Shown here piece after piece: positions 1 through 10,400 of a stretch of 64,000 nt of DNA. A program made the position numbers and the translations under genes. Position 1 is the stretch's first letter, and the number at the start of each line of letters is the position of its first letter. This DNA comes from Neoscytalidium dimidiatum (taxonomy: Eukaryota; Ascomycota; Dothideomycetes; Botryosphaeriales; Botryosphaeriaceae). The stretch spans positions 2,914,001 through 2,978,000 of the forward strand of contig CM074697.1 in the NCBI GenBank assembly GCA_037367355.1, written 5' to 3'. The notes beneath the pieces are model-generated. The model saw nothing but the letters and a program-made list of their open reading frames with translations. It had not been told where the DNA came from and did no database searches.

Positions 1-401
1 ATCAGTTGCTGGCGGCGCTGGTTGAATAAAAAGTAGGCGAGTTCGAATTGCTGCTAAGAGTGACTATTTGCCGAAAAGAAAATCTGACATGACGTTGTAA
101 GTCAGTCATATAGAGACGTATTTGTCTTTGCGAAAAGCACAACAGCCGTCATGTTCGTCAATGATAAGTAGTAAATCAACAGATCACATCATGCAAATAT
201 AGGACCAAAAAAAAAAAAAAAACCAATACGGATTAAACTTCGAAACAGTGTCACCACAAATGGCTTTTCACATACGAAATTAGAGTGATCGCATGGACGT
301 AAATATCCCAAGATGATGATATTTACGTCCGAATGACTGCTTCGACCGCCCGTGTGATAGCCTGGTCATCGTAATCCTTTCGGGACGAAACCCGCAGATC
401 C
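1..401. other. Intergenic, 3' flank of the BTB/polyQ gene
   Basis: No gene is seen here. The stretch lies downstream of the stop of the minus-strand BTB/polyQ gene. It holds an A-run of about 16 at 207-222 and a perfect 12-bp inverted repeat at 295-330, which is one copy of the dispersed palindromic element described separately. Confidence 0.7.
281..352. repeat. Palindromic element, copy 1
   Basis: A perfect inverted repeat has arms GGACGTAAATAT (295-306) and ATATTTACGTCC (319-330) around a 12-nt loop. The right flank continues GAATGACTGCTTCGACC, and its reverse complement matches the arm shared by copies 2-4 (GAAGCAGTCGTCCGGACGT). The left outer arm is more diverged. It lies just past the stop codon of the upstream minus-strand gene, so it could fall in its 3' UTR. 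Confidence 0.6.
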
Positions 402-741
402 CTACGCCTCCGACATGTAGCTGCTTCGAATGCTCTCGCGTTCGCTCTCACTCTCGTCTTCATCTTTTGACTGCGCCCTCGCCACCTGTGTTGCCAGCAT
501 CACCAACGCTCTGCATTGCCCGCAACGCCTCCAGCCCCTGCCGCTGAGATGAGTGGACATGAGTGGGCATGTCGCGCCCCCGTTCTCGCTCGGATCCGGG
601 CTCAGCGGCGGCAGCGGCGGAGGAGGTGGAGGTGTCGGAGGGGACGGTTTGAAGGCAACGCCGATTCCAGAGGGTTGCATGAACCCCTCTCCCGGATGCA
701 TACTCATATGAACCGCTGGCACCGGTGGCGGAGGCGGCGGC

Positions 742-774
<33 letters not shown>

Positions 775-3190
775 AGCGGTGTTGAGAATACGTCAACGGC
801 AAAAGGTGGTGGAGGCGGCAGATTCGGGACGAAGCCAAAATGTCCGACTCTATCGCGTCGAGTCATCCGGAACCGAGGCCTTCGGCACTGCGTCTTTGGA
901 GGAGGTCGCGAATGATTAGATGATGAGGGAGCAAAGGGCGGCGGAGGTGGAGCAGCTGATAAAGGAATGATCGGTGGAGAGGAGGGAACGGGCGAGGTAG
1001 TACCATGAGAGGGGGATTGTCGGCTTTGTCTCGAGTCTCTAGTAGCAGGGAGAAATGTCCGCGCGGCAGGGAAAGGAGCGAGAGGCGGCGCTGGATGGGA
1101 AAGCTGTGGTCCTGGCGGGCTGGGAAACCAGCAATTAATATCTCCGGGACCACGCATGTTAGATGGTTCAGGCCCTAAGATTGAGGAGGTTTTGATCAAC
1201 TGTGGCGCACATTTCCCAAGATCTTTGATATTGTGGCCCTTCGAGGAAGAAGAATCGATTTCCTGAGGGGAACTGTTATTGCCAGCGAGATCTGGTTGAT
1301 GCGGCATAGGCAGTGAAGGAACAGGAGGCGTTGCTGTGACCGTTTTTGTTATTTTTGGTTTGAAGGAGGTCGAGTCCCAACTCTTACTAGCTGGAACAAT
1401 AGCAGGTTCGGTGGTGTTGAAGAGGGAATTTTTTGAAACATCGGATGGAGCCTTTGGAGGCGCTGATAGCGGCTCTCCAGATATTCCCTTGCTCAGATGT
1501 AGTTTTACGTGACTCTTGAAATCAGCGTTGTATCCCCATATACTCTGCGATCTAATAGCTGGTGGCTTTTCCGGAGAGTGGACTTCAGCGCGCTCGTACT
1601 CATCCTCGTCAAGGGGAGGAAGAGGTCGTGGCGGTGATGGCGGTGGAGAGCTCATTCCGTGTAGATTGCTCCCCATGTGCTTTTTGCTTGTTTTTATCCC
1701 AGCGATACCCGCATCAACTTGGGTCAGGACATGGGGTGATTTTGGGGATATAACAAGTGGTACAGCTGAGGATTCGCTGCGGTCGTCTTGCCAACCGTTC
1801 GTCCATTTCGAATCTAGGTTTACCTTACTGGCCAAGCCATCAGGTAAGAGCGCATCATTTGGGTTTGCAGCTGCCAAAGCTCTCGTTGTCGGCTGGAATT
1901 CTCCAGTGCTGGGGGCACTCACCCCCCCAGGAACCTCAGGTTTGGATTGCTCTGGCTTTCGAGGGGTTGACCGTCGAGTGATCCAGGACTTCGGTTCAAT
2001 TGGAGGCTGTGGCGGGAGTGCAACAGAATATGTATTTCCGAAGGTTCCTGTAGTTTCGTCAACCCAAGTCCGCGAGTAAGATGGGAGGGGAGAGCCAGGA
2101 AGGGTACGTATTTATCATCGTTCTTACCTTCAAAGTCTACCCTCCGGCTCCTCGTGGGATTCTTGGAGGAATTTTCATCTCTCACAAAGACTTGATCTGC
2201 ATCGTCATCCCAGTTGGCCGTCTCAAACTCGTGGCCAACATTCTTGTCATCTTCAGTGTCGGCCTCAGAAAAGGAATGTGTGTTTCCACTCGCGCAATCC
2301 AGGTAGTCGTCCAAATCAATTACGTCGCCATCCGAATTTGACTGGGCATGACTGCTCTCCTGATCAGCTACATCAACCCCTGGCGCTAGCGGCATCTCCA
2401 ATCCTTGCTGGTCCTCTTTCCGTTGGCATTTTCCAGCGAGCTTCAAGACGGCGTCGACGAGAGAACAGGAGAATATGCTCTCCAACTCCATGTTCAGTCT
2501 ATCTCTTTCCCCGTGACCCGTCTCGACAAAAGCCTCAATCGCTCCTGTTAGATATTTATCAAGCCACTCGTCCTGCCTTTCTATGTCCCTGTATGCCATC
2601 TCCACGTCCCGAATTTTGCACCAAGCGGGTACTCCAATGGACTCTGCCCTCTCCATAGCCAACTCCTGCAAGCCCTTAAGCTCGTACTCACTAGCGGCGG
2701 AATACGTCAGGAGTGCACGATGGTGCTCTCGTTCATCTTCACTCTGGCTAGGGGAGTACGCGAAGGGTGTGGGGCCATTCAGGGTCTGGTACGTTCCTGT
2801 GTAGAGATAGTGGACGAAGGTATGGGCGACTTCAGGATCCACATTGTAGAGGACTAGCACGGGGACGATGCAGGATGGTGAATTTCCAGGGAGAGCTTGG
2901 TGGCCGTAAGAAGCGGTAGATAGGATGAAAGGGGTCAAAAGGGAGCGAGGTATGAGATAGAGAGGCGCGGTTGGACAGAAGGACAGATATATTGCATCGG
3001 AGATGTATGGACTGTTACCGGCAATTGCATTTGTTAGCACTTGATACGTGAAATTGGGTACTGCGTCGGACACATACGACTCTCTTGGACTTTTGTGCGA
3101 AGGCAAAAGCGAAGGCTCATGTGGAGGGGGGGAAGAGTGGGTTTTGGCATGGTTGCACACAGCTTCTTCTGTCTTGGATTTCTTGGGCAT
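402..3190 (-). CDS. BTB-like protein with proline-rich, polyglutamine C-terminal half
   Basis: Two exons, 3190-2128 and 2047-402, flank an 80-nt intron (donor GTAAGA, acceptor CAG, TTGAC branch). The frame closes to 902 aa, and the second reading frame has no ATG of its own at its 5' end, which supports the join. Residues about 40-170 look like a divergent BTB/POZ fold: a hydrophobic block, then FVHYLYTGTYQ, then a YSAASEYELKGLQELA helix as in fungal BTB proteins. The middle is acidic (DVIDLDDYLD region). The C-terminal half is low-complexity, with many SPPPP runs, a tract of 10 Gln from an uninterrupted CAG repeat (743-774 on the plus strand), and poly-Pro directly after it. The role is unknown. 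BTB domains mediate dimerisation or Cullin-3 binding, and the Pro tracts could bind SH3/WW domains; both are inference from family. The start ATG at 3190 is the first in frame. Confidence 0.75.
743..774. repeat. Pure CTG/CAG triplet repeat in coding sequence
   Basis: About ten uninterrupted CTG units on the plus strand encode polyglutamine in the minus-strand BTB-like protein, followed by GGC/GGCGG units encoding polyproline. An uninterrupted repeat of this kind is prone to length change between strains. Confidence 0.9.
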
Positions 3191-4118
3191 GTTGGCGAAA
3201 ATCTCGGGGCAGCTATCTCACAAATAGATGTTTGCCCTTGATTTGATGAACGAACAAGTGTGGAGGAGTTAGCAAAGACAAGAGAATGGAGGTAAACAGC
3301 TTAAGAAATCGCTACTACGACGCCTTTTATCCTCCTCAGTAAGCCATCATCACCCCACCGTCATCATTTCCCCGCCCCGTTGGTGTGCCACTGTACTAAC
3401 GACCTGTTAATTAGTGCCACGACTGCGGCCTTCAGCTCGGAAGGTGCAGCCTGGAATGAAGCCACTTGAATGTGCATCTGTGCTTGGTAACACTGGTATC
3501 CACCAAGTGATTGGATGTAGTGCTTACGTTTACGGCGACTTGCATGGCTTCTGCCTGCTTAATCTTGATTGCTGCCTGATAGGTGTAACTTGAAGCAGGA
3601 GATGCTGGACACTGATGTCGTGAAACGCTTCAGCGCTGCGGGGTTAATGTTTGGTAAGCTCGCCGGCTACGCCCAATAGAGTCAGATTGAGGCTCTGCTT
3701 TTTCGACCGCTCTATACATTGTTACGGCGCAAACGTAGGAAATCAATAGTCAAGAGACTATCTAGTTTACAGATGGTTCTATTTGAGACGAGGCTCGCCC
3801 AGACTCTTCTAGAAGACGCCAGTTGCGACGGGAAATCAAAGGATTTGAGAGAAACCGATGTAATATAACGCAATGATTTAGACTATTAAAGGATATCAAG
3901 AGAACTCATTAGACTTGACCATTTGAAGTGCACTACGATGCAATTCGCATAGACAACTACAATGGTTCAGAACCCGAGCCTGCATGCTTCGATGAGATTA
4001 AATTGTTACATGCTACGTATCAATGAGTCGAACTATGTCCCTGGCCGCAAAGAAATTTTCCACTGCCGCTCACGCGAGGCCAATGGTAGTACAGGAACGA
4101 AGGCATGCAGTCAACGCC
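3191..4118. other. Intergenic, promoter of the BTB/polyQ gene and 3' flank of the TPR gene
   Basis: No convincing coding sequence on either strand. Both neighbours are on the minus strand, so this stretch should carry the promoter and 5' UTR of the BTB-like gene (right of 3190) and the terminator of the TPR gene (left of 4119). No repeats of note are seen. Confidence 0.6.
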
Positions 4119-5861
4119 TTAACCAATCCAAGTGCCGCCCGCAACTTTCCCTGCTTTTGCAAACCTCTCCCTCAAACCCTCTTTCTTTATCCGATCAAGC
4201 CTGTCCCGCACTTCCCTCTCCTCTCTCTCCCAAACTGCTTCACTTTCCTGCGTCCTGGCAGATCCCCAGAGTGGCAGCCAGCTTCCCTTTGACTGCTCGA
4301 TCTTCTCCTTATCCTCTTTCGCCAAAAGTCCTAACATCTTCTCCAAGTTCTCTAAGGACACTTCCAAGCATTGGGCACACCTCTCCTTGTCACCAGGCCC
4401 CAACTTACTCTCGTCTCTCACTCCCAACTCTGCATCGGTAATCGCATCTCGTGTCCATTCGAGTCCTGCATCACGCGAAGATGGGCTCGTGGCAAAAAGG
4501 ATTTCGCCGATGTACGTCTTGAGGGCTGCCTCGTCACAAACGGAACCAGGGGAGCGAGTCAGAACGTCGTCGCCAGTCGGGGGTTGGGGAGGATATGACG
4601 GTGGGCTGAGAATGGAGCGAATAGTTGAGGCTAACCCACTGTCATTTGAAGGAGGGAGGGCGGATGTGTTGGTGGATGAGGGCAAGGGCGCATTAATTCT
4701 TGCACGTAGGACCGAGAGGAATATGGGCAATGCTTTATTTACGTCCCGCTGGCGGGCATGATGAGTGGCCAAGGCAGTAGCGGCGCGGGCGATATTTGGA
4801 GAAACGCGAACAGCGGCCGGACCATGGTGGATGATGCCTGTGGCGGTGTCGATTACTTCGGCGGCGTTTGGGATAGCAGACGCAGCTATATCTAGAGCCC
4901 AGGCGTACATTTCAGCGGCGCTGGAAGGCAGATCCTTAGATTCTAACCAATCAGCATATGCCAAGGCGGCATCCAGACGCTGACGAGTTGAAAACCCCTT
5001 GGTTGTCAAAATCTTCATGTAGTACGTCTCTGGCGGTTCAAATGCAGGCACGCAGTTCTCCTCCAATGGCGCTTCATGGGCGTAGGGCGGGCATGGGCGC
5101 GGATTTGGATTTGAAGGTCCAATGACGACATCAGGCGGAAAGCAGATGTGACGGGTGGTATCCTTGAACCAACCATCCAGGTGCTCAGCGGCCCTCGCAC
5201 ATCCCATGAGCACATCGTGATAGCCGCGACGCCAGGCGTCACTCTTCGCCGATATATCCAACCCCGCCTTTCCTACGCCTGGAACCAGAATTCCACCGTC
5301 GTCTTGTTCGTTCAAACCAGCACCGTCAATTCTTGGATCTTCCAAGCGTTCCAAAAGTCCTTTGTACATACTGCCGGCACTCGCCCAATCGGTGATACCC
5401 GAGGGCCAGAAGTCAGGATCCTCTTGAGCGCGTGCACTCCTGTAGTTCATACGACTAATGGTAGACCACTCAGGTGGGCTCGGAGTACGGCGTTCAAGAA
5501 TTTCATTCTGTACCCCGAAGGCGGCGATGAATAGCAGGCCGACGGAAGTCCACAAGAAAAGGGTCCATTTCCCAGCAATCCAGACTTGTTCTCTGATGTA
5601 CTTTTTGCTCTCGGTCGTCAACAGGCGAGCCAGCTGCCATTGGCCAGCGGGATGGCGGCGGTGAAGGGCGTGATTAGCAGCCGAGGCAGGATGGAGGAAT
5701 GGCAGTTGCGGACGCGGTCCCACCGAGGGCGAGATGACGAGGAGCAGCTGCGAATTGTGGGTGAACGGGCGGGGTTTTGGGTGTTGGATCAGGGGACTGG
5801 GTGGGCGGAGAGGTCGGCGGAGCGGAGATATTCTACAGAGGGCGAGGCGGGAGGTTTGCAT
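4119..5861 (-). CDS. Mitochondrial inner-membrane TPR-type protein (Mgr3-like candidate)
   Basis: Single exon, 580 aa from the ATG at 5861. An upstream in-frame ATG at 5918 would give 599 aa. I prefer 5861 because the protein then opens with an Arg/Ser/Leu-rich, acid-free stretch (MQTSRLALCRISPLRRPLRP) that looks like a mitochondrial presequence. A single hydrophobic segment follows (WTLFLWTSVGLLFIAAFGVQ), then a soluble region with helical TPR-like character, including YYMKILTTKGFSTRQRLDAA and ADWLESKDLPSSAAEMYAWA. This is a well-conserved Pezizomycotina family that I know to be often mislabelled as an 'MFS maltose permease'. The topology (presequence, one TM, TPRs) is wrong for a permease and fits the i-AAA protease adaptor Mgr3. 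That assignment is inference. It shares a short divergent promoter with Nop6. Confidence 0.7.
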   Translation of the reverse strand: MQTSRLALCRISPLRRPLRPPSPLIQHPKPRPFTHNSQLLLVISPSVGPRPQLPFLHPASAANHALHRRHPAGQWQLARLLTTESKKYIREQVWIAGKWTLFLWTSVGLLFIAAFGVQNEILERRTPSPPEWSTISRMNYRSARAQEDPDFWPSGITDWASAGSMYKGLLERLEDPRIDGAGLNEQDDGGILVPGVGKAGLDISAKSDAWRRGYHDVLMGCARAAEHLDGWFKDTTRHICFPPDVVIGPSNPNPRPCPPYAHEAPLEENCVPAFEPPETYYMKILTTKGFSTRQRLDAALAYADWLESKDLPSSAAEMYAWALDIAASAIPNAAEVIDTATGIIHHGPAAVRVSPNIARAATALATHHARQRDVNKALPIFLSVLRARINAPLPSSTNTSALPPSNDSGLASTIRSILSPPSYPPQPPTGDDVLTRSPGSVCDEAALKTYIGEILFATSPSSRDAGLEWTRDAITDAELGVRDESKLGPGDKERCAQCLEVSLENLEKMLGLLAKEDKEKIEQSKGSWLPLWGSARTQESEAVWEREEREVRDRLDRIKKEGLRERFAKAGKVAGGTWIG

Positions 5862-6082
5862 CGCTGATACGTGATGAGCAATTGTTTTGTCGAGGACGTC
5901 GTGGAGATTGATGCTCATGCGCAGGCGGCGAGCAGACTGAACCACAGCCAGGCCCTGCGCGGGCGGTGATGTGACATTCTGCCGGCTAAAAGCCTATACC
6001 GCCCTGGAAATTTCCCAGCCCTCGTGCACCCGCCCGCCCGTTACAATCTCCTCTCACGCGTCACCACCCGTCAGCAGTCAAA

Positions 6083-7185
6083 ATGTCCAAAACCGACAAG
6101 AAACACAGGTCCTCCGAATCAAAGAGAACAACCAAAGAGAAGTCCGACCAGAATGAAGCCAATATCGATCGCCCGGTTTCTGACTCCACTGTCGATGTAA
6201 CCGAGACCACAACAGTGGCTGGTAAGAAGGAGAAGAAGAAGAAGAAGAAGGACAAGAAGAGCAAGAAAAGGGACAAGAAGGAGGAGAGGGAGGAGAAGAA
6301 GAGTGAGGAGAAACGCAAGAGGGATTTGAACAAGACCACACTGAAGGGCGGCCAGAACGATGAAGCAGTCGAGAGCGAGCACGTCGATAACCGCTCTGGG
6401 TCTGCACCAGAGCTCAGCGAAGGAGGCTCCGAAGCCAAGTGTGAGAAGACCAAGAAGAAGCGAAAGTACCATGAGACCGAAGACGATTTGGCTGCCAAGC
6501 AACCCGCACAAACCTCGTCCGAAAAGAAACGGTCCAAGAAGCCCAAGACCTCCACACCCACTGTTCTTGCAGATGCACAAGACCAGAGCGACCACGGTGA
6601 AGGCAAATCAGGCACGCGTTTCATCGTCTTCATCGGCAACCTCCCCTATACCGCCACCAAAGAGTCCATCGCCACCCATTTCAGCAAGCTTCCGCCCGTC
6701 TCCATCCGTGCTCCCATGACCAACGACAACAAGAAATCAAAGGGGTTCGCTTTTCTTGAATTCGATCGCTTCGACTACATGAAGTCTTGCCTTAAACTCT
6801 ACCATCATTCAAACTTTGATGACGGCAAAAGCCCGGCAAGGAAGATCAATGTGGAGCTGACGTATGTCTAGCCCATAACTGCCCCCTTAGCCCGATGCTA
6901 ACGAAAGACAGGGTCGGTGGCGGCGGATCCAAATCCGACGCTCGTAAGGAAAAGTTGAAAGCCAAGAACGACAGGCTGAATGAACAGCGCAAACGGCGAG
7001 CCGAACATGAGGCCAAGGAGAAGGCACGGGCTGAGAAGAAATCCAAAATGGGGCCAGGCAGAGGGGCCAATGCCCAGCCAGTTACGCATACAGACTCGCC
7101 GTCTGCCGATAGTGCCGGCCATCATGACGAGGGAGGCGACAATAGTGGCATACACCCCGCACGTTTGGCCATGATGAGGAGATAG
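6083..7185 (+). CDS. nop6: Nucleolar RNA-binding protein Nop6-like (RRM)
   Basis: Two exons, 6083-6861 and 6912-7185, flank a 50-nt intron (GTATGT donor, GCTAAC branch, CAG); 350 aa. The N-terminal half is a long Lys/Glu tract typical of nucleolar proteins (KKEKKKKKKDKKSKKRDKKE). An RRM follows at about residues 178-262: RNP2-like IVFIGNLPY and RNP1-like KSKGFAFLEF. The splice restores the motif ELTVGGGGSKSDARKEKLK, and the protein ends in a basic helix plus IHPARLAMMRR, both hallmarks of fungal Nop6. In yeast Nop6 associates with early 90S pre-ribosomes and helps 40S maturation. The start ATG lies about 220 bp from the divergent TPR gene, so the two share a compact bidirectional promoter. 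Confidence 0.88.
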
Positions 7186-7488
7186 CCGTGCTTACCTGTC
7201 GGAAGATGTTTGTCACGGAGGGCAAGGCAAAGGAGATCCCGTCTGCTAATGGCCTCACGTCTTCTTTGGAACGAGACTTGGAAGCATCGTTGGCTATACA
7301 GAAGCGATTGAGATACCCCCACATCAAGGATTGTATCGAAAGTTACACTATCTTCTATTTCCTCCGATGTCCATGATACTCGATCGTATTTGTGCTCTCT
7401 GGGTCATGTTGAAGTTGAAATCAAACCTTTGATAACGAGCGGCTTCACGAAAACGGACGTCAATCGCAGCAACCGCATCCCTCTCCAT
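7186..7488. other. Convergent intergenic gap
   Basis: About 300 bp between the stop of Nop6 (+) and the stop of the ankyrin gene (-). It should hold two opposing 3' UTRs and terminators. No gene or repeat is seen. Confidence 0.6.
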
Positions 7489-10400
7489 CTACTCTTCAAC
7501 CAGATTTCCCTCCTGATCATATTCAAACTCACACCAGGATGGTCCGCTCCAGTACGCAATCTCGTCCTGCAGCTCGTCTTCCTCTTCGCTCTTGTCGCCT
7601 AAGGACTGTTTTCCATTCCAGACCGCCGTTTTCTGCTTCTTGCCCAATCGACGAGCAACCTCATTGGCCTCGTTCAATGATACCAGCTTTCTCTTAGTCG
7701 CTCCTGTCTTATCGTCCCTCTCCATGCGCTCCCGGACCAACTTCCAGACGCTGTTTTGTCCAAGATTGATCTCGTCTTCCTGTGGCAGAAATTTTTCGGG
7801 CTGGCGATTCACGATCGAATCCGACGTGCCGCTACCGTACGACCAGAATCGACCGCCATTAGGATCCCTCGGAATGGCAGGAGGATTCTCAAAGCATTTC
7901 GATGTCCACGAGTCCCCGGCCAATTCTGCAGGCGTACGACCCGTTGCATTCTCACGATAGAGCATTTCCGGACGCTTGTCAAGGATGATGCGCATGAGAG
8001 AGATCAGTCCCTGCTTAGTGACAATATGCAACGGCGTATCACCAGCACCATCAACCATATCGAGTTCCACCAGGGTAGGGGACAAAGATAGGAGATGCTC
8101 GAGAATCACGCCAGATGATTCGCTGGCACGAGTTCGAAGCCAGTTGGATAGTGGGGTGGCGGCTTCCGAATTTCGTTCGGTGAATAAAGAGGCAAGAAGA
8201 CGCTTATCTACCAGATCCAGCATCTTGAATAGCTCCACTGGCTTCGGCGTCCTGGATGACAACAGGGCGTGGACAATGTTGTTCCATGCGCTATCGCGGC
8301 AAGTCTGGTCCGCCCCGGCTGCAATAAGCTTTTTGGCCGTGGTGTAGCGACCAAGCGAGAATGCGAGATGGAGAGGTGTCTGGCCGGTACTACTAGCTTT
8401 TGTCTCCAAAGTTCTGGGGAAAGCACGCATAAGATAGTCCAAGATGCGGGGTGTTTGGTCGGCCTTCCACGGAGAAAGGATGGCACAATGAAGCACCAGT
8501 TTCTCTGTGACAATGTTTAGCATCGCCATATAAATCTGTCGAGAGAACATATGTAACTTACGTCTGAGCTCAAGCCAGTCCGAGATTGCCTTCTGAACGC
8601 CCCCATCTGCCTTCGCTAGGTGCTGCATCCTTTTGTCTGCCTTATTCCTCTCCGCGAATTCTGCATAGCACCTTGTGGGAGCATCACTCAGAAACCATTC
8701 GATGGCCTCCAGGCTGCCTTCCTTCGCAGCCTGAAGCAGCGGAGGATGATCACTGCCAACGCGCTGGGGTGTCACACCCCTTCCAGCCGCCGCCCAGTCT
8801 GCTCTCTTCTTACCATGGATGGACAAGCCTTGGTAGTACTTTGGTTTTTCCACAATCTTAACTCCGCTCTTCTTAAGCAACTTGTCCAAGGGCAAGCCAA
8901 CACCCGTCTGCTTAATCAGCTCCTCCAGACAGCGAAGTCGACTATGCCGCATAGCGAAACTGAAGTCACTCTCGTTCCGAGTGTAGAACGAAACGGTCGC
9001 CTGATCATCGTCCGCCTTGACGTATTGCGCTGTGTACTCTGCACCCCATTGCAACAAGACTTTGAGAAGGTCCAAGTCGTCTCGCTCGATAGCATACTGG
9101 ACTAAGTCTCCAGACTTTGCACTCTGCCATTCGCCAGCAAGAGGATGCTTGGCAAGGCCAACGACGGAAGACTTCCCCCGTTCGATCTTGACTTGAGGAA
9201 CTGAGCAACGCCAGTCAAGGAATGCCAACGGGGTCACCGTGCTCCGGACTTGAGTAGCCACTTCTCCAATATTTTCGATTGTGAATTGGTCATCAATGAT
9301 TTCCCGGAAAACTTTGATGTCGTCTTCGTCTTCGCTCGCTTCGCTGGCCTGACTGGATTCGTAATCTGAGTCCTCGTTCTGTTCCATAGTATATCTCTCA
9401 TTGTCACTCTTGGTCTTGGGCTTGTATTGGGCTTTCGATATCTCCAATATTCCCTTGGCACAGTCAACATGGCCGCGAAGAATGGCAAGATGGAAGGGAG
9501 AAAATCCGTTCGCATCTGTAACAGCGACCTTGAGAGGAAATTGATCGCGCAGCTCACCCCAGAATGTCAGGGTGAGTCTTTTGATTGTAAGCAGATCTCC
9601 GTTCCACGCCGCATTGAACCTACGACGGAAAAATTATTAGTACTTGACTCGTTTTCTCAAAATATGGATGTTGTAAGCTGAAGAGTTTTGTCTCGAAGGT
9701 ACCACAGCTGCTAGGCCATCACACTTGGTCATGTCAACTATGTGGGCGTCGGTGCTTGCGGCCGCGATACCTTTGATCCAGACCTCGTAGAAATGATCTT
9801 GAGTGTCACCATTGAGCACCCAGATTCAATGACTTGGTTCAAGCCTCCAGGGTTTTGTTGCAACCTCCATGCATGAAAAAGAATCGATATTAAGGATGGA
9901 AATTGCACTTACATCCTGATGTAGCCCTCCTTCTTCTTGTCAGTCAGGTCCGGAATTCTGAAGTTGAAATTGACTTTCCAAGGTTCTTTTTTCCTCTGCG
10001 GTTGCTCGTATCTGCGTTCCGTGTGCTTTGGCATAGAATCAGGGTGCAACTCTGCAAAGGTCTTTGCCCCATTCACTAGAAGCTCCTTCTCAAGCTCTTC
10101 AAAATCGTTTAAAAGCTTCTGAACAGCCGCTCCCTTCTCTTTTAGACCCTTCCTCTTTTCTGCATCCTTAACCTTCTTTTCGTGCTTCTCCATGGCGTTG
10201 TTATGGTTCCAGAGGGCAGCTTGTACTGCCTTTACTGCAACCCACTGCTGGTAGCTATCATCCTTGTATTCTTGAATGTACTCTTGCCCCTCGCCTTCAA
10301 ACTCAGGCTTTTGGGGGGTAATATCGACCCTGTCATCGTACTTACGCAACTGGTCGATCTTGTCACGGACAACGTCCAGCAGGCTCTGCGCCTCGCCTCT

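Noticed and set aside
9637..9819. 60-codon open frame inside the 293-nt ankyrin intron
   Set aside because: Short, without motif, and the surrounding splice join restores the conserved protein exactly.
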